A stretch of 64,000 nucleotides of DNA from Roseivirga sp. BDSF3-8. Lineage in GTDB: Bacteria > Bacteroidota > Bacteroidia > Cytophagales > Cyclobacteriaceae. Positions 8,693 to 16,698 of this stretch are shown one piece after another. The stretch covers positions 2,269,001 through 2,333,000 of the forward strand of contig NZ_JBGNFV010000001.1 in NCBI RefSeq assembly GCF_041449215.1, written 5' to 3'. The number at the start of each line of letters is the position of its first letter. Position 1 is the stretch's first letter. The notes under the pieces were generated by a model. That model did not search any database and had not been told where the DNA came from. It saw only the letters and a program-made list of their open reading frames with translations. Both the position numbers and the translations under genes were made by a program.

Positions 8693-9664
8693 TCACTTCT
8701 TTAATCCGATTTCAGCGAGGCGCTGGTTCAGAAACTCTCCGGCAGTTATATCATCGTACTGTTTAGGAGACTCTTCCGTAATACAACCTTTCAAACAGGT
8801 AAGGTCCATTTCTGATCTAGGATGCATAAAGAACGGAATCGAATAGCGACTTGAGGACATTTGCTCCCTGGGAGGGTTTACCACGCGGTGAATTGTTGAC
8901 TTCAGCTTATTATTAGTAAGCCTGCTAAGCATGTCACCAACGTTTACCACAATTTGTTCTGGTAAGGCAGTAATAGGTATCCACTTACCATCGCGGCGAA
9001 GCACCTGTAGTCCGTCTGCACTGGCGCCCATCAGAAGCGTAATCAGGTTAATATCACCATGTTCAGCTGCTCTTACAGCATCCTCAGGTATTTCCTCAGG
9101 GTTTTCTATTGGGAAGTAGTGAATCGCCCGGAGAATGCTGTTTCCATTGTGAACCTTATCCTCAAAATAAGTCTCCTCCAGTTCCAGGTGAATAGCAATG
9201 GCGCGAAGCATTTGTTTGCCGGCGTTCTCCAGTGTGCGGTAAGCCTCCAGGGCTGTGGGCTCAAGCTCAGGCACTTCATCCGGCCAGATATTATCAGGGT
9301 ATTCTGATTTTATAGGATCTTTATCCTTCACTTCCTGACCCACCTGGTAAAACTCCTTCAGATCACCCGTATTACGCCCTTTGGCGTGTTCTTTCATTTT
9401 ACCGGTATATCCGCGCTGTCCGGCAAGCTCATCTTTTTCGTACTTTTTCTTCACCCCTTCAGGTAAAGCAAAAAACTCTTTTATTGAAGCGTATAGTTTG
9501 CTAACCAGTTCATCGCTTAGTCCGTGGTTTTTGATGGCCACAAACCCAATATTCTGATATGCATCGCCCAGTTTCTTCACAAACTTTTCTCTCTGGGTCT
9601 CGTTACCTTCGGTGAAGTCCTTTAAATCCAGCGAAGGAATTTCATCGTACAAATTTTGACTCAT
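8693..9664 (-). CDS. 2-oxoglutarate/Fe(II)-dependent oxygenase (isopenicillin N synthase-like)
   Basis: Non-haem iron oxygenase of 323 residues with the two-part family architecture: an N-terminal DIOX_N-type region (FVAIKNHGLSDELV) and the C-terminal jelly roll. The iron ligands are visible as HGD near residue 200 and a distal His in STIHRVVNP. RYSIPFF provides the RxS co-substrate binding pair. The usual Bacteroidota annotation is isopenicillin N synthase family protein, but nothing nearby suggests beta-lactam synthesis, so the substrate is unknown. It is transcribed divergently from a lipoprotein gene and leads into chrA. Confidence 0.88.
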   Translation of the reverse strand: MSQNLYDEIPSLDLKDFTEGNETQREKFVKKLGDAYQNIGFVAIKNHGLSDELVSKLYASIKEFFALPEGVKKKYEKDELAGQRGYTGKMKEHAKGRNTGDLKEFYQVGQEVKDKDPIKSEYPDNIWPDEVPELEPTALEAYRTLENAGKQMLRAIAIHLELEETYFEDKVHNGNSILRAIHYFPIENPEEIPEDAVRAAEHGDINLITLLMGASADGLQVLRRDGKWIPITALPEQIVVNVGDMLSRLTNNKLKSTIHRVVNPPREQMSSSRYSIPFFMHPRSEMDLTCLKGCITEESPKQYDDITAGEFLNQRLAEIGLKK

Positions 9665-9694
9665 AAGCAGACGCCAATTTGGCTTTTATTTGGG

Positions 9695-9702
9695 CAAAAA
9701 TA
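9695..9702 (-). promoter_or_regulatory. Candidate -7 element for the oxygenase-chrA operon
   Basis: On the minus strand this reads TATTTTTG, an exact TAnnTTTG match, about 30 bases before the oxygenase start. It lies only three bases from a plus-strand -7 candidate facing the other way. No good -33 element was found. Confidence 0.45.
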
Positions 9703-9705
9703 AGA

Positions 9706-9713
9706 TAACTTTG
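9706..9713 (+). promoter_or_regulatory. Candidate -7 element for the lipoprotein gene
   Basis: TAACTTTG matches TAnnTTTG exactly and lies about 20-25 bases before the lipoprotein start codons, a normal leader length. It is back to back with the minus-strand element at 9695-9702. Confidence 0.45.
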
Positions 9714-9733
9714 GCTCTCTGAAAACCATTTCC

Positions 9734-10567
9734 ATGACTATGAAACTAACACACAAACTTTTATTAGGTTTATTCTCATTTGCACTTTTTACAGCATGTG
9801 AAAATACTTCTAACTCTGGCCAGGAGGGTGAAGAAGAGACAATGAATGACTCTACCGAAACCATGGCAGAGGATCAGGAACAGTCTCAGCTTAGCCTTAC
9901 TCCCTTTACAGAATCAGCTGAGCTAATGGATGCCAAGCTGGAGTGGAATGAGCCTGCCGGTGATGTGGCACAGGCTGGTGACACGCAATTTGGGTTTAAT
10001 GTAACAAACTATGAATTGGGTGTTCCTACAGAAGGAAGTGAAAATATTGGTATTGCAAAAAGCGATAAGGGTCAACATATTCACCTGATTTTGAATAACG
10101 AGCCATACTATGCAATCTATGAGCCGGACTGGACGACAGACCTGGCTGATGATGATTATGTGGCATTAGCTTTTCTTTCAAGATCTTACCATGAAAGTGT
10201 AAAAAACCCGGATGCATTTGTCGTGAAACACTTTAAAGTGGGTAATGCTGACACTAAAGATGTTGATCTTACTGCTCCGCATATGTTCTACAGCCGACCT
10301 AAAGGAGAGTACACAGGTGCTGATACGCAGAAAGTATTGCTTGACTTCTATCTGGTAAATACTGACCTGAGTGCTGACGGTAACAAGGTAAGAGCCACTA
10401 TCAATGGTGAAGAGTTTATGATTGACGAATGGCAGCCTTATCTTATTGAGGGAATGCCTATGGGTGAGAACACTATCAGGCTTGAGCTGCTTGATAGCCA
10501 GGGAAATGCAGTGCCAGGTCCTTTCAATGACGTGACACGTACCGTTACGCTAAAAGAAGCTATGTAA
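9734..10567 (+). CDS. Predicted lipoprotein of unknown function
   Basis: Protein of 277 residues. The N-terminus has a lipoprotein signal with lipobox LFTAC, so it is probably anchored in the membrane by a lipidated Cys. A very acidic linker rich in Glu, Ser and Thr follows, then a globular region of about 220 residues with HIHLILNNEPYYAIYEP and FYLVNTDLSADG segments and a beta-rich look. ATG 9734 or ATG 9740 could be used; the second gives a cleaner signal. I cannot name the fold. It is monocistronic, between its own promoter and a strong terminator. Confidence 0.8.
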   Translation: MTMKLTHKLLLGLFSFALFTACENTSNSGQEGEEETMNDSTETMAEDQEQSQLSLTPFTESAELMDAKLEWNEPAGDVAQAGDTQFGFNVTNYELGVPTEGSENIGIAKSDKGQHIHLILNNEPYYAIYEPDWTTDLADDDYVALAFLSRSYHESVKNPDAFVVKHFKVGNADTKDVDLTAPHMFYSRPKGEYTGADTQKVLLDFYLVNTDLSADGNKVRATINGEEFMIDEWQPYLIEGMPMGENTIRLELLDSQGNAVPGPFNDVTRTVTLKEAM

Positions 10568-10600
10568 GCTAACAAAAAGCGATAAAAGATATAAAGTGAA

Positions 10601-10633
10601 GCCAGACCTGATATAGCAGGTCTGGCTTTTTTT
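10601..10633 (+). terminator. Intrinsic terminator after the lipoprotein gene
   Basis: A perfect 10-base-pair stem GCCAGACCTG / CAGGTCTGGC with loop ATATAG is followed by seven T. It lies between the lipoprotein stop and the end of the convergent recO gene. On the minus strand the downstream bases are not U-rich enough to make it clearly bidirectional. Confidence 0.92.
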
Positions 10634-11321
10634 ATCTCATAACCTCTCTGAGGACAGGCAGGCTTTTAACCTCCCCCAGGCTTTCAACATGCATTTTGTA
10701 AAAATCCAATGTTAGCTCAAGCAGGTGGGCTCTTACACTGCGGGCGCAGTTCACCGGGAGAGTAAAGGGCTCTTTTAATAAGTGTGCAGCTACCCGGCTT
10801 TCTTCCACAGCCAGGGCATCATTTGGAGAGTGATGTACCTGTCCGAAAAACTCCTGCTCAGACGTAAGGCCAAAGCCTAAAAAGGCAGCAAGCTTTAGCA
10901 AAAACTGGATATGAAAGTTTTGATATTGACTCTCTAACATGTCCAGCATCTCAACGGAATGATATATAAAGCTAAATAACTCCTTATTTGACTCCTCCTC
11001 TCTCAGTACCTTACTTAACATCTCTGTTATAAAGAGCGCCATACAGCCTTTCACAGGCTCAAAAGGAATAGATTGAAGGGTTTTTGAGCACTTAGTTTCA
11101 GAAAGGCGATGAATTTCACGCTGCTCCTGATTGTATACAACTAGATCTAATAAGGTAAGGGGCTGATAAAAGGCTATTTTAGAAGCCTTACTTCTGTTAC
11201 TACGGACTCCATTTACGATATATGTACGTAACCCGAAAGCTTCCGTATAGATTTTTACGATAATAGAAGTGTCTTTATAGCGAATGAAGTTAAGCACAAT
11301 GCCTCTGGTTTTTGAAAGCAT
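10632..11321 (-). CDS. recO: DNA repair protein RecO
   Basis: Recombination mediator that binds DNA and works with RecR to load RecA on SSB-coated DNA. The 229-residue protein begins with the typical OB-fold start, including GIVLNFIRYKDTSIIVKIYTE, and TYIVNGVRSNRSK. An all-helical C-terminal part follows. The four-Cys zinc finger of some RecO proteins is not evident. It lies 3 bases after porZ and is the last gene of the ferredoxin-tdk-porZ-recO run. A recO-porZ pair is a familiar arrangement in Bacteroidota. Confidence 0.92.
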   Translation of the reverse strand: MLSKTRGIVLNFIRYKDTSIIVKIYTEAFGLRTYIVNGVRSNRSKASKIAFYQPLTLLDLVVYNQEQREIHRLSETKCSKTLQSIPFEPVKGCMALFITEMLSKVLREEESNKELFSFIYHSVEMLDMLESQYQNFHIQFLLKLAAFLGFGLTSEQEFFGQVHHSPNDALAVEESRVAAHLLKEPFTLPVNCARSVRAHLLELTLDFYKMHVESLGEVKSLPVLREVMR

Positions 11322-11324
11322 AAA

Positions 11325-13556
11325 TCAAGGCATTATGGCTAATTTACCGGCAATGCTTTCCTGCCCGGTTTCATCTGCTGCAAATATCACATACACCCCC
11401 GGGCCGGCCCGTCTTCCATTTTCATCGCGCATATTCCATACCGCGGTCCCCCCTTCTGCATCCAGTAGCCTGATTAGTTTCCCCTTGGCATTGGTAATTC
11501 GAACGGTGGCATCAGTTACAAGGCCGGATATGCCTATCACGCCGCCGAAATCTGAAGGGGCTGGATTAGGAAAAATCTTCACGCTGCCGAAGAAACGGCT
11601 GGAAGAGGTAGCCCCTTCACGATAGGAGACCAGACCACCGGAAGTGGCAAAAAATACTTCACCTGTAACACCATCAATGGATATGTCATAAATAGTATCA
11701 CTTGGTAAGGGACTGTTTTCAGTTGTAAAATGATATATCTGCTCAATTTCCTCACCGCTATCGTCAAACAGCCATGCACCGTTAAAGCTGCCGAGCCATT
11801 TTCGGTCTCCACCATCTATGGTAATATCAGTGATGCTTTCATTCTCCAGTAAAAACCGCTGATCAAAAACCGGACGCTGCGCATTGACTGATTCTTCAAA
11901 TACTAAGGAAGGAAACGCTAGAAATGCGACTCCGGCCAGGCCGCCTATCCATAACCGTCCGTCGAGATCCTCAGTAAGGTCAAAGGTAAGCCGCCCGGGA
12001 AGTTCGTTGCCTCCTTGTGTAAGTGTGACCTGGTTTAGTGCCGGTTCTGATTTAATACCTACTATACCTCCACTACCGGCAGGGGGCCGTGAAATAAGAA
12101 AATACTCGCCAGTAAAGGTTGAAGTTGCTTTGGTAATACTGTTTCTAAGGGCTCCGGACACAGGAATCGATTCCCAACCTCCTTCCGGGTTAAGTTTGAA
12201 AAGTGGCTGAGTGTTATGGTAGGCTGTCAATAAAAGCTCTCCGGTGGAAGTAGTGTGCATATCACTTATCACTGGGGTGGCTAAGGAGAAAGGCGTCTCC
12301 TCAGCGGTAGAAAAGTCATCAGGACCGGCGAACCTGAGTATGCCTTCCTTGCTCAAGCCTACATAATATGACTTGTCTTCAGGGTAATAGGAAATGCCTC
12401 CGGCGATACCGCTAAGCGGAATTTTTGTAGCTGAGGGCAGATCAAAGGCAAAGTTGAGCCACCGTCCATCTTGGAATAAAGAGAATCCCTCCCTGCCGGA
12501 CTCCGGATTAAAAGGATCTACATACATTGCAAATGTTCGGCCACCCCGACTGTACATTTTTCCAGGAACCGGATGCAATATCCCATTAGGCCTGAAGGCC
12601 TCTTCAGTTGCCAGCGATTTTTTCACCAGCCCCGATTCTATGTCAGCTATGTACAGGACATCCTCCGGATTACCGGCTGCCACCAGTGGAGTCATTACTG
12701 TGCTGCCTGACACCTGGTTCAGGTTGCCATTGTAAGAAAATACTGACTCGCTTCCTGCCACCAATACACCATTTGTATAAGCAGAAAGCCCCCGGATGGA
12801 AGAAGGTGCTGAGGGTAATAGCGTAAAGGTATTATCAGGGTGATATAGCGAAAGCGTAGAATCTGACGCCATCACTAAATAGTTGCCCCCGGCTTCAATA
12901 CGAAGCAAACTACCTTGATAGGGCCAGGAAATACGGGAATATGAATTAAAATCCTGTAGGTTTACCCCATCCAACGGAGCCGTCAGTAATGTGGAGCCAG
13001 CCGCGATAAAGAGCGAATCATTGTAGATGGCGGAACCATACACAGGAAGTGATGAGCCATTTTCTCCCAGGTTTTGGTAGGTGGCGATTATATCTTTCTC
13101 CTCAGCAGATATTACCAAAACCCCAATAGAGAGAGATAGGTAATAACGGCCTGATGATATTTCTATGTGCCTGATGGCAGGTGAAGTAAGTAAAGAGGCA
13201 TCCGCTATATCGGTTAGCGTAACGACCTCACCATTTCCTGAAAGCAGGTCAACAAAGCCATTTTCATAGCCTATTACCAAGGTGTTTCTGGTATAGTCAA
13301 ATGCCAAGGCTGTATATCGGCCTCCGGAAAGGCCATTTAGTTTAGATAGCCTGGTAATTGAGCCATCATTATTATTGAAATAAAAGAGCCCATTCTGGCT
13401 TGCTGCAAATACGCCATCATCGGTTGCGGCCAGGTACGTAATGCGTGTATAACTGGCATGAGTTCTCCAGGTGCCTATAGGTATATCCTGGGCTGAAACC
13501 GGCATGGCATGGATTATCAGCCAGCTGATGAGGCATATGATCAGGCTTTTGTTCAA
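11325..13556 (-). CDS. porZ: PorZ-like type IX secretion system protein (two beta-propellers plus CTD)
   Basis: Surface protein of 743 residues. A signal peptide (cleavage near VSAQ) is followed by IPIGTWRTHASY, the characteristic PorZ mature start. Two seven-bladed propellers then fill about residues 30-650, with repeated GLFYFNNNDG- and LWIGGLAG-like blades. The last 85 residues form a C-terminal beta domain with KIFPNPAP, GVIGISGL and GPGVYVIFA, resembling a type A sorting domain. PorZ delivers anionic lipopolysaccharide to the sortase PorU in Porphyromonas. Overlap of four bases with tdk and adjacency to recO fit the family. Function in this organism is inferred. Confidence 0.85.
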   Translation of the reverse strand: MNKSLIICLISWLIIHAMPVSAQDIPIGTWRTHASYTRITYLAATDDGVFAASQNGLFYFNNNDGSITRLSKLNGLSGGRYTALAFDYTRNTLVIGYENGFVDLLSGNGEVVTLTDIADASLLTSPAIRHIEISSGRYYLSLSIGVLVISAEEKDIIATYQNLGENGSSLPVYGSAIYNDSLFIAAGSTLLTAPLDGVNLQDFNSYSRISWPYQGSLLRIEAGGNYLVMASDSTLSLYHPDNTFTLLPSAPSSIRGLSAYTNGVLVAGSESVFSYNGNLNQVSGSTVMTPLVAAGNPEDVLYIADIESGLVKKSLATEEAFRPNGILHPVPGKMYSRGGRTFAMYVDPFNPESGREGFSLFQDGRWLNFAFDLPSATKIPLSGIAGGISYYPEDKSYYVGLSKEGILRFAGPDDFSTAEETPFSLATPVISDMHTTSTGELLLTAYHNTQPLFKLNPEGGWESIPVSGALRNSITKATSTFTGEYFLISRPPAGSGGIVGIKSEPALNQVTLTQGGNELPGRLTFDLTEDLDGRLWIGGLAGVAFLAFPSLVFEESVNAQRPVFDQRFLLENESITDITIDGGDRKWLGSFNGAWLFDDSGEEIEQIYHFTTENSPLPSDTIYDISIDGVTGEVFFATSGGLVSYREGATSSSRFFGSVKIFPNPAPSDFGGVIGISGLVTDATVRITNAKGKLIRLLDAEGGTAVWNMRDENGRRAGPGVYVIFAADETGQESIAGKLAIMP

Positions 13557-14164
13557 CTATCCAAATGTTGCTGTTCTTTCATCCCTTGCACAAAACAGGG
13601 CCTGCACCGTGCTTCGTAGATATCGGTTTCTCCGAGTTCCACTTTATTCTTACTGGCTGTGAGGCGAAAAGAGAACGATGCCAGGCTGCCACATCGTGCA
13701 CATATGGCGTGAAGTTTAGTCACATATTCGGCGATGCCCATTAGCTCTGGCATAGGGCCAAAAGGCTTTCCGGCAAAGTCCATATCCAGCCCTGCCAGTA
13801 TTACCCGCTTGCCATTGTTGGCCAGTTGCACGCATACATCCACCAGTTCATCATCAAAAAACTGTGCTTCATCTATCCCCACCACCGATGAATTTCCTGA
13901 GAGCAGGAGTATGTCATTTGCAAAATTAACCGGGGTGCTACGGATATGATTTTCATTGTGGGAGACAATGTTCTCCACATGGTAACGCGTATCGATAATT
14001 GGCTTAAAAATCTCCGTTTTCTGGCGGGCTATTAGCGCGCGATTAAGCCTGCGGATCAGCTCCTCTGTCTTCCCAGAGAACATGCTGCCACATATTACCT
14101 CTATCCAGCCTATTGGCTGCCCGTCTTTTTGTTTTCTGTTGCCTAAATTAGGTTCGATAAACAT
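13553..14164 (-). CDS. tdk: Thymidine kinase (type II)
   Basis: Salvage enzyme that phosphorylates thymidine with ATP. The P-loop GSMFSGKT is at residues 26-33 and the DEAQF segment (Walker B, catalytic Glu) near residue 98. A lasso-domain zinc site is formed by CARC and CRPC near the C-terminus. The length of 203 residues is typical of the tetrameric bacterial type. It overlaps the start of porZ by four bases and is preceded by the ferredoxin gene with a 12-base gap. Confidence 0.93.
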   Translation of the reverse strand: MFIEPNLGNRKQKDGQPIGWIEVICGSMFSGKTEELIRRLNRALIARQKTEIFKPIIDTRYHVENIVSHNENHIRSTPVNFANDILLLSGNSSVVGIDEAQFFDDELVDVCVQLANNGKRVILAGLDMDFAGKPFGPMPELMGIAEYVTKLHAICARCGSLASFSFRLTASKNKVELGETDIYEARCRPCFVQGMKEQQHLDS

Positions 14165-14176
14165 GGCTACTAGCGA

Positions 14177-14500
14177 TCAGTCGGTATACTCCATATGCGG
14201 CAGTTTATTCTGCTCTGGCACACGTATAGATAAGTTGTCTTTCGGAACACACTGGCAGGCCATTCTTTCGTTATCAGATAGACGACCTTTGTCGGCAAAC
14301 TTTTGCTCGAGGGGGGTGAGTGGCGGAAGGCTGCTATTCCCATCCGTCACAATCATTTTGCAGGTAGTACACCTGCCCTTGCCTCCACAGGCATGCATCC
14401 AATCGATAAAGTTTTCGTGTAAGATGGAGAGGACAGTCTTCGATCCCTCACGAAAATGCACTAGTTTACCGTTCAGATTAACAATTTCCAGCGTAGGCAT
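14177..14500 (-). CDS. 2Fe-2S ferredoxin (plant/adrenodoxin fold)
   Basis: Small electron carrier of 107 residues. The cluster ligands are seen as ACGGKGRCTTC (spacing C-x5-C-x2-C, residues about 37-46) and a fourth Cys in the MACQC segment. The start MPTLEIVNLNGKLVHF is a typical beta-grasp strand. The redox partner is not apparent here; the neighbours are tdk, porZ and recO. It is the promoter-proximal gene of that minus-strand run and is read divergently from a conserved unknown gene. Confidence 0.88.
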   Translation of the reverse strand: MPTLEIVNLNGKLVHFREGSKTVLSILHENFIDWMHACGGKGRCTTCKMIVTDGNSSLPPLTPLEQKFADKGRLSDNERMACQCVPKDNLSIRVPEQNKLPHMEYTD

Positions 14501-14537
14501 ATTTTAAATAAAAGTTACAAAAGAAGTAAAATATAGG

Positions 14538-15611
14538 ATGGTGAGCAAATTTAATGAGAAGGCCGGAGAGAGCTACAGCAGGCTGGCAGCTACAGAAATA
14601 GCAGATGACCATTTCAGGCGAAATGACTTTATTACCGGCAGCGAAATTCTGGAACTGACCCCCATCCGGCAGATCAATTTATTTGTTGTAAAGCACCTTT
14701 TTGCAAGGTGGCAAGAGGAGTCTGCAAGGCTGCGGAGTCCATTCTTCGATTATGAGGCTCCAGAAGTAAAGCACGCTATGGAAGATCTCATGAATACACT
14801 GAGCCGCCATATCAGGATAGGAAGGAATCATTTTGAGCCCCTTCTCAGACGTGCCGCCGAGGATACTTTGTTTCTTATATTCAGTCCCTACGACTTTTAC
14901 CGAAGGGAGCTGGAAAATCACAGAGGGAACTGGACAGTGCCTGAGCTGGCATCATTTTTTAAATACTACCGTATTAATAAGTTTTTGGCAGATGGTGTGC
15001 TAATGAAGGCAAAAGAGGAAGGGGCCTCCTCCGTTAGCGTAGAGCGTGTCATTCACATGTTGGATGAGGTGGTGAGTGAAGCAAGTGATCACCCGGAAGA
15101 AACTGAGGTCTATCTGGAACAATTGAACCGTTTTGCCCCAATACGTGAGGACCAATTATACACAGGGGAGCAATCGTTTTCTGCTACAGGTTCCGGAGAT
15201 CAGCAGGCTCCGGCTTTGAGTCGAGAGGATGAACAGGAGGCTGAGAACAGACGCAAGATTGAGGAAGAAGAACAGAGTATCTATCAGCGGTATGAAAGAG
15301 AAATGACCACTGTTCACGACCGGCTTAAAAGTAATGAGGACGAAACAGGAAGACCGGCTATTCATCAGGGGGCAAAGGTTGATAGTTTACGAAAGACTTT
15401 GACAATTAATCAAAAGTTCATGTTTACCCGCAGCCTGTTTAGTGGTGATGAACAGGTTTTTAATGAGACACTACAACAGCTCGATGGGTTTACTTCAATT
15501 AGCGAGGCCCGTCAATACCTGAATTCCCAGGTGGCAGGTAGGTACGGATGGGATGATGACTCAGAGGAAGTTGAAGAGTTTTATCTTATGCTACAGCGTA
15601 AATATGCCTGA
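14538..15611 (+). CDS. Conserved protein of unknown function, helical, cytoplasmic
   Basis: Protein of 357 residues without signal peptide or membrane segment. The N-terminal half is mostly helical (FVVKHLFARWQEESARLRSP and similar). The middle (about 215-285) is a low-complexity acidic linker rich in Glu and Gln. The last 75 residues (LTINQKFMFTRSLFSGDEQ, then a GYxW-like RYGWDDDSEEVEEF) resemble a short C-terminal module I recall from many hypothetical proteins of Bacteroidota. I do not recognise a catalytic motif. It starts 37 bases from the divergent ferredoxin gene and ends 11 bases from the convergent OmpA-type gene. Confidence 0.8.
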   Translation: MVSKFNEKAGESYSRLAATEIADDHFRRNDFITGSEILELTPIRQINLFVVKHLFARWQEESARLRSPFFDYEAPEVKHAMEDLMNTLSRHIRIGRNHFEPLLRRAAEDTLFLIFSPYDFYRRELENHRGNWTVPELASFFKYYRINKFLADGVLMKAKEEGASSVSVERVIHMLDEVVSEASDHPEETEVYLEQLNRFAPIREDQLYTGEQSFSATGSGDQQAPALSREDEQEAENRRKIEEEEQSIYQRYEREMTTVHDRLKSNEDETGRPAIHQGAKVDSLRKTLTINQKFMFTRSLFSGDEQVFNETLQQLDGFTSISEARQYLNSQVAGRYGWDDDSEEVEEFYLMLQRKYA

Positions 15612-15622
15612 TACGGCACAGG

Positions 15623-16396
15623 TTAAAAGACTGTAAAATCAACACGCCGGTTTTTTTGCCTGCCCTCTTCAGTAGAATTATCGTAGGAGGGTTGGCTTTC
15701 ACCATAACCAATTACGGAGATACGTTCATCGGGCACACCAATATCGTGCATTAACTGCTGTATCCGGCCTACCCTTTTCATACTTAGTTGAAGGTTGTAA
15801 TTCTCATCCCCGCGATCATCAGTATGGCCTTCTACCAACACGATTCGTCCCTGCATAGCAAATTCTACTGCTAGCAAAAAGGGGTCCATGTCCACAAAGG
15901 CAAACTCATCCTGTGCGGTAATAAAATATAAAGGCTCAATAATAAGAGGCTCCCCCTCTTCGTGTTCTTCCAGCCTTTTTCGGACTTCTTTCCGGATACG
16001 TGCGTGCTTTTCTGAAATAGTAGGGGGGAGGCTATCCAGTGGAATAAGGTCATTTTTTTTCTTTTCTTCTATCTCTTCCTTTTTAGCAAGAGCCTTTTGT
16101 TTTTCTTCTTCCCTTTTCTCCTCCTTGTGTTCTGCGAGGATTTCCCTTGGCTTAGTATGTCTGTATGGTACCTTTACTACAGAAGGGTCAGGTTTTTTGC
16201 CAAATAGAAAGCGAAATGAGATGAAGGGTTTTTTACCTGATCTGTTTTTTCGTAATTTCTTACATTGCTTCTGAGGGCTTTTCAAGATCCCGAACGCATT
16301 GTGCTGGGCGTAGGCCTCCCGAGAAAGCGGTCCGCTCCCACACATAACATACAGCATTACTGTTACAACCAGGCAATATTTTATGGATAGGCTCAT
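15623..16396 (-). CDS. OmpA-family outer-membrane/peptidoglycan-binding protein
   Basis: The C-terminal 110 residues are an OmpA-like domain that binds peptidoglycan: LVEGHTDDRGDENYNLQLS with the diaminopimelate-binding Asp, then QKNRRVDFTVF. The N-terminus carries a signal peptide (hydrophobic core LVVTVMLYVM, cleavage near AYAQ). Between them is a basic stretch and a strongly charged Lys/Glu segment (about 90-125), likely a flexible spacer rather than a barrel. I use ATG 16396 (257 residues). A longer frame from a TTG at 16411 would overlap the exact -7 promoter element at 16409-16416, which argues against it. Confidence 0.88.
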   Translation of the reverse strand: MSLSIKYCLVVTVMLYVMCGSGPLSREAYAQHNAFGILKSPQKQCKKLRKNRSGKKPFISFRFLFGKKPDPSVVKVPYRHTKPREILAEHKEEKREEEKQKALAKKEEIEEKKKNDLIPLDSLPPTISEKHARIRKEVRKRLEEHEEGEPLIIEPLYFITAQDEFAFVDMDPFLLAVEFAMQGRIVLVEGHTDDRGDENYNLQLSMKRVGRIQQLMHDIGVPDERISVIGYGESQPSYDNSTEEGRQKNRRVDFTVF

Positions 16397-16408
16397 GTCC
16401 ACTTCAGA

Positions 16409-16416
16409 CAAAGCTA
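16409..16416 (-). promoter_or_regulatory. Candidate -7 element for the OmpA-family gene
   Basis: Minus-strand TAGCTTTG, an exact TAnnTTTG match, ends 12 bases before the chosen ATG. It gives a very short leader and decides the start against the upstream TTG. Confidence 0.45.
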
Positions 16417-16698
16417 ACTATACCTGGTGCCATTTGCCCGCTCAGCCCATGATATAGTAGACTCGTGTAATATCTAGCTGAAAAAGAACGACTTTTCAAT
16501 TTATACTTGCTCGTTTTGTGGATATTAATCGACTTAAGACAAGTTTAAATTGAGTGCAGGTTGTGGCACACTTCAGTGTACTTTTGGAGAAACGGCAATA
16601 ATTTTCTTTTTTTGAGGCTATTTTTGCAGAAAGGCTTGATACTTACGTTAATGATTCTTGCAAAAAGTATATTTTTTAGTGTTTTAATTCACACTAAC
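16417..16698. other. AT-rich intergenic region of about 280 bases
   Basis: No open reading frame of note. It separates the tauE-type gene from the OmpA-type gene, both on the minus strand. It holds a 7-base-pair inverted repeat, TTAGTGT (16676-16682) and ACACTAA (16691-16697), directly after the tauE stop; neither strand has a clean U-run after it. A plus-strand TATTTTTG at 16619-16626 is an exact -7 match with no gene immediately downstream on that strand. Confidence 0.5.
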
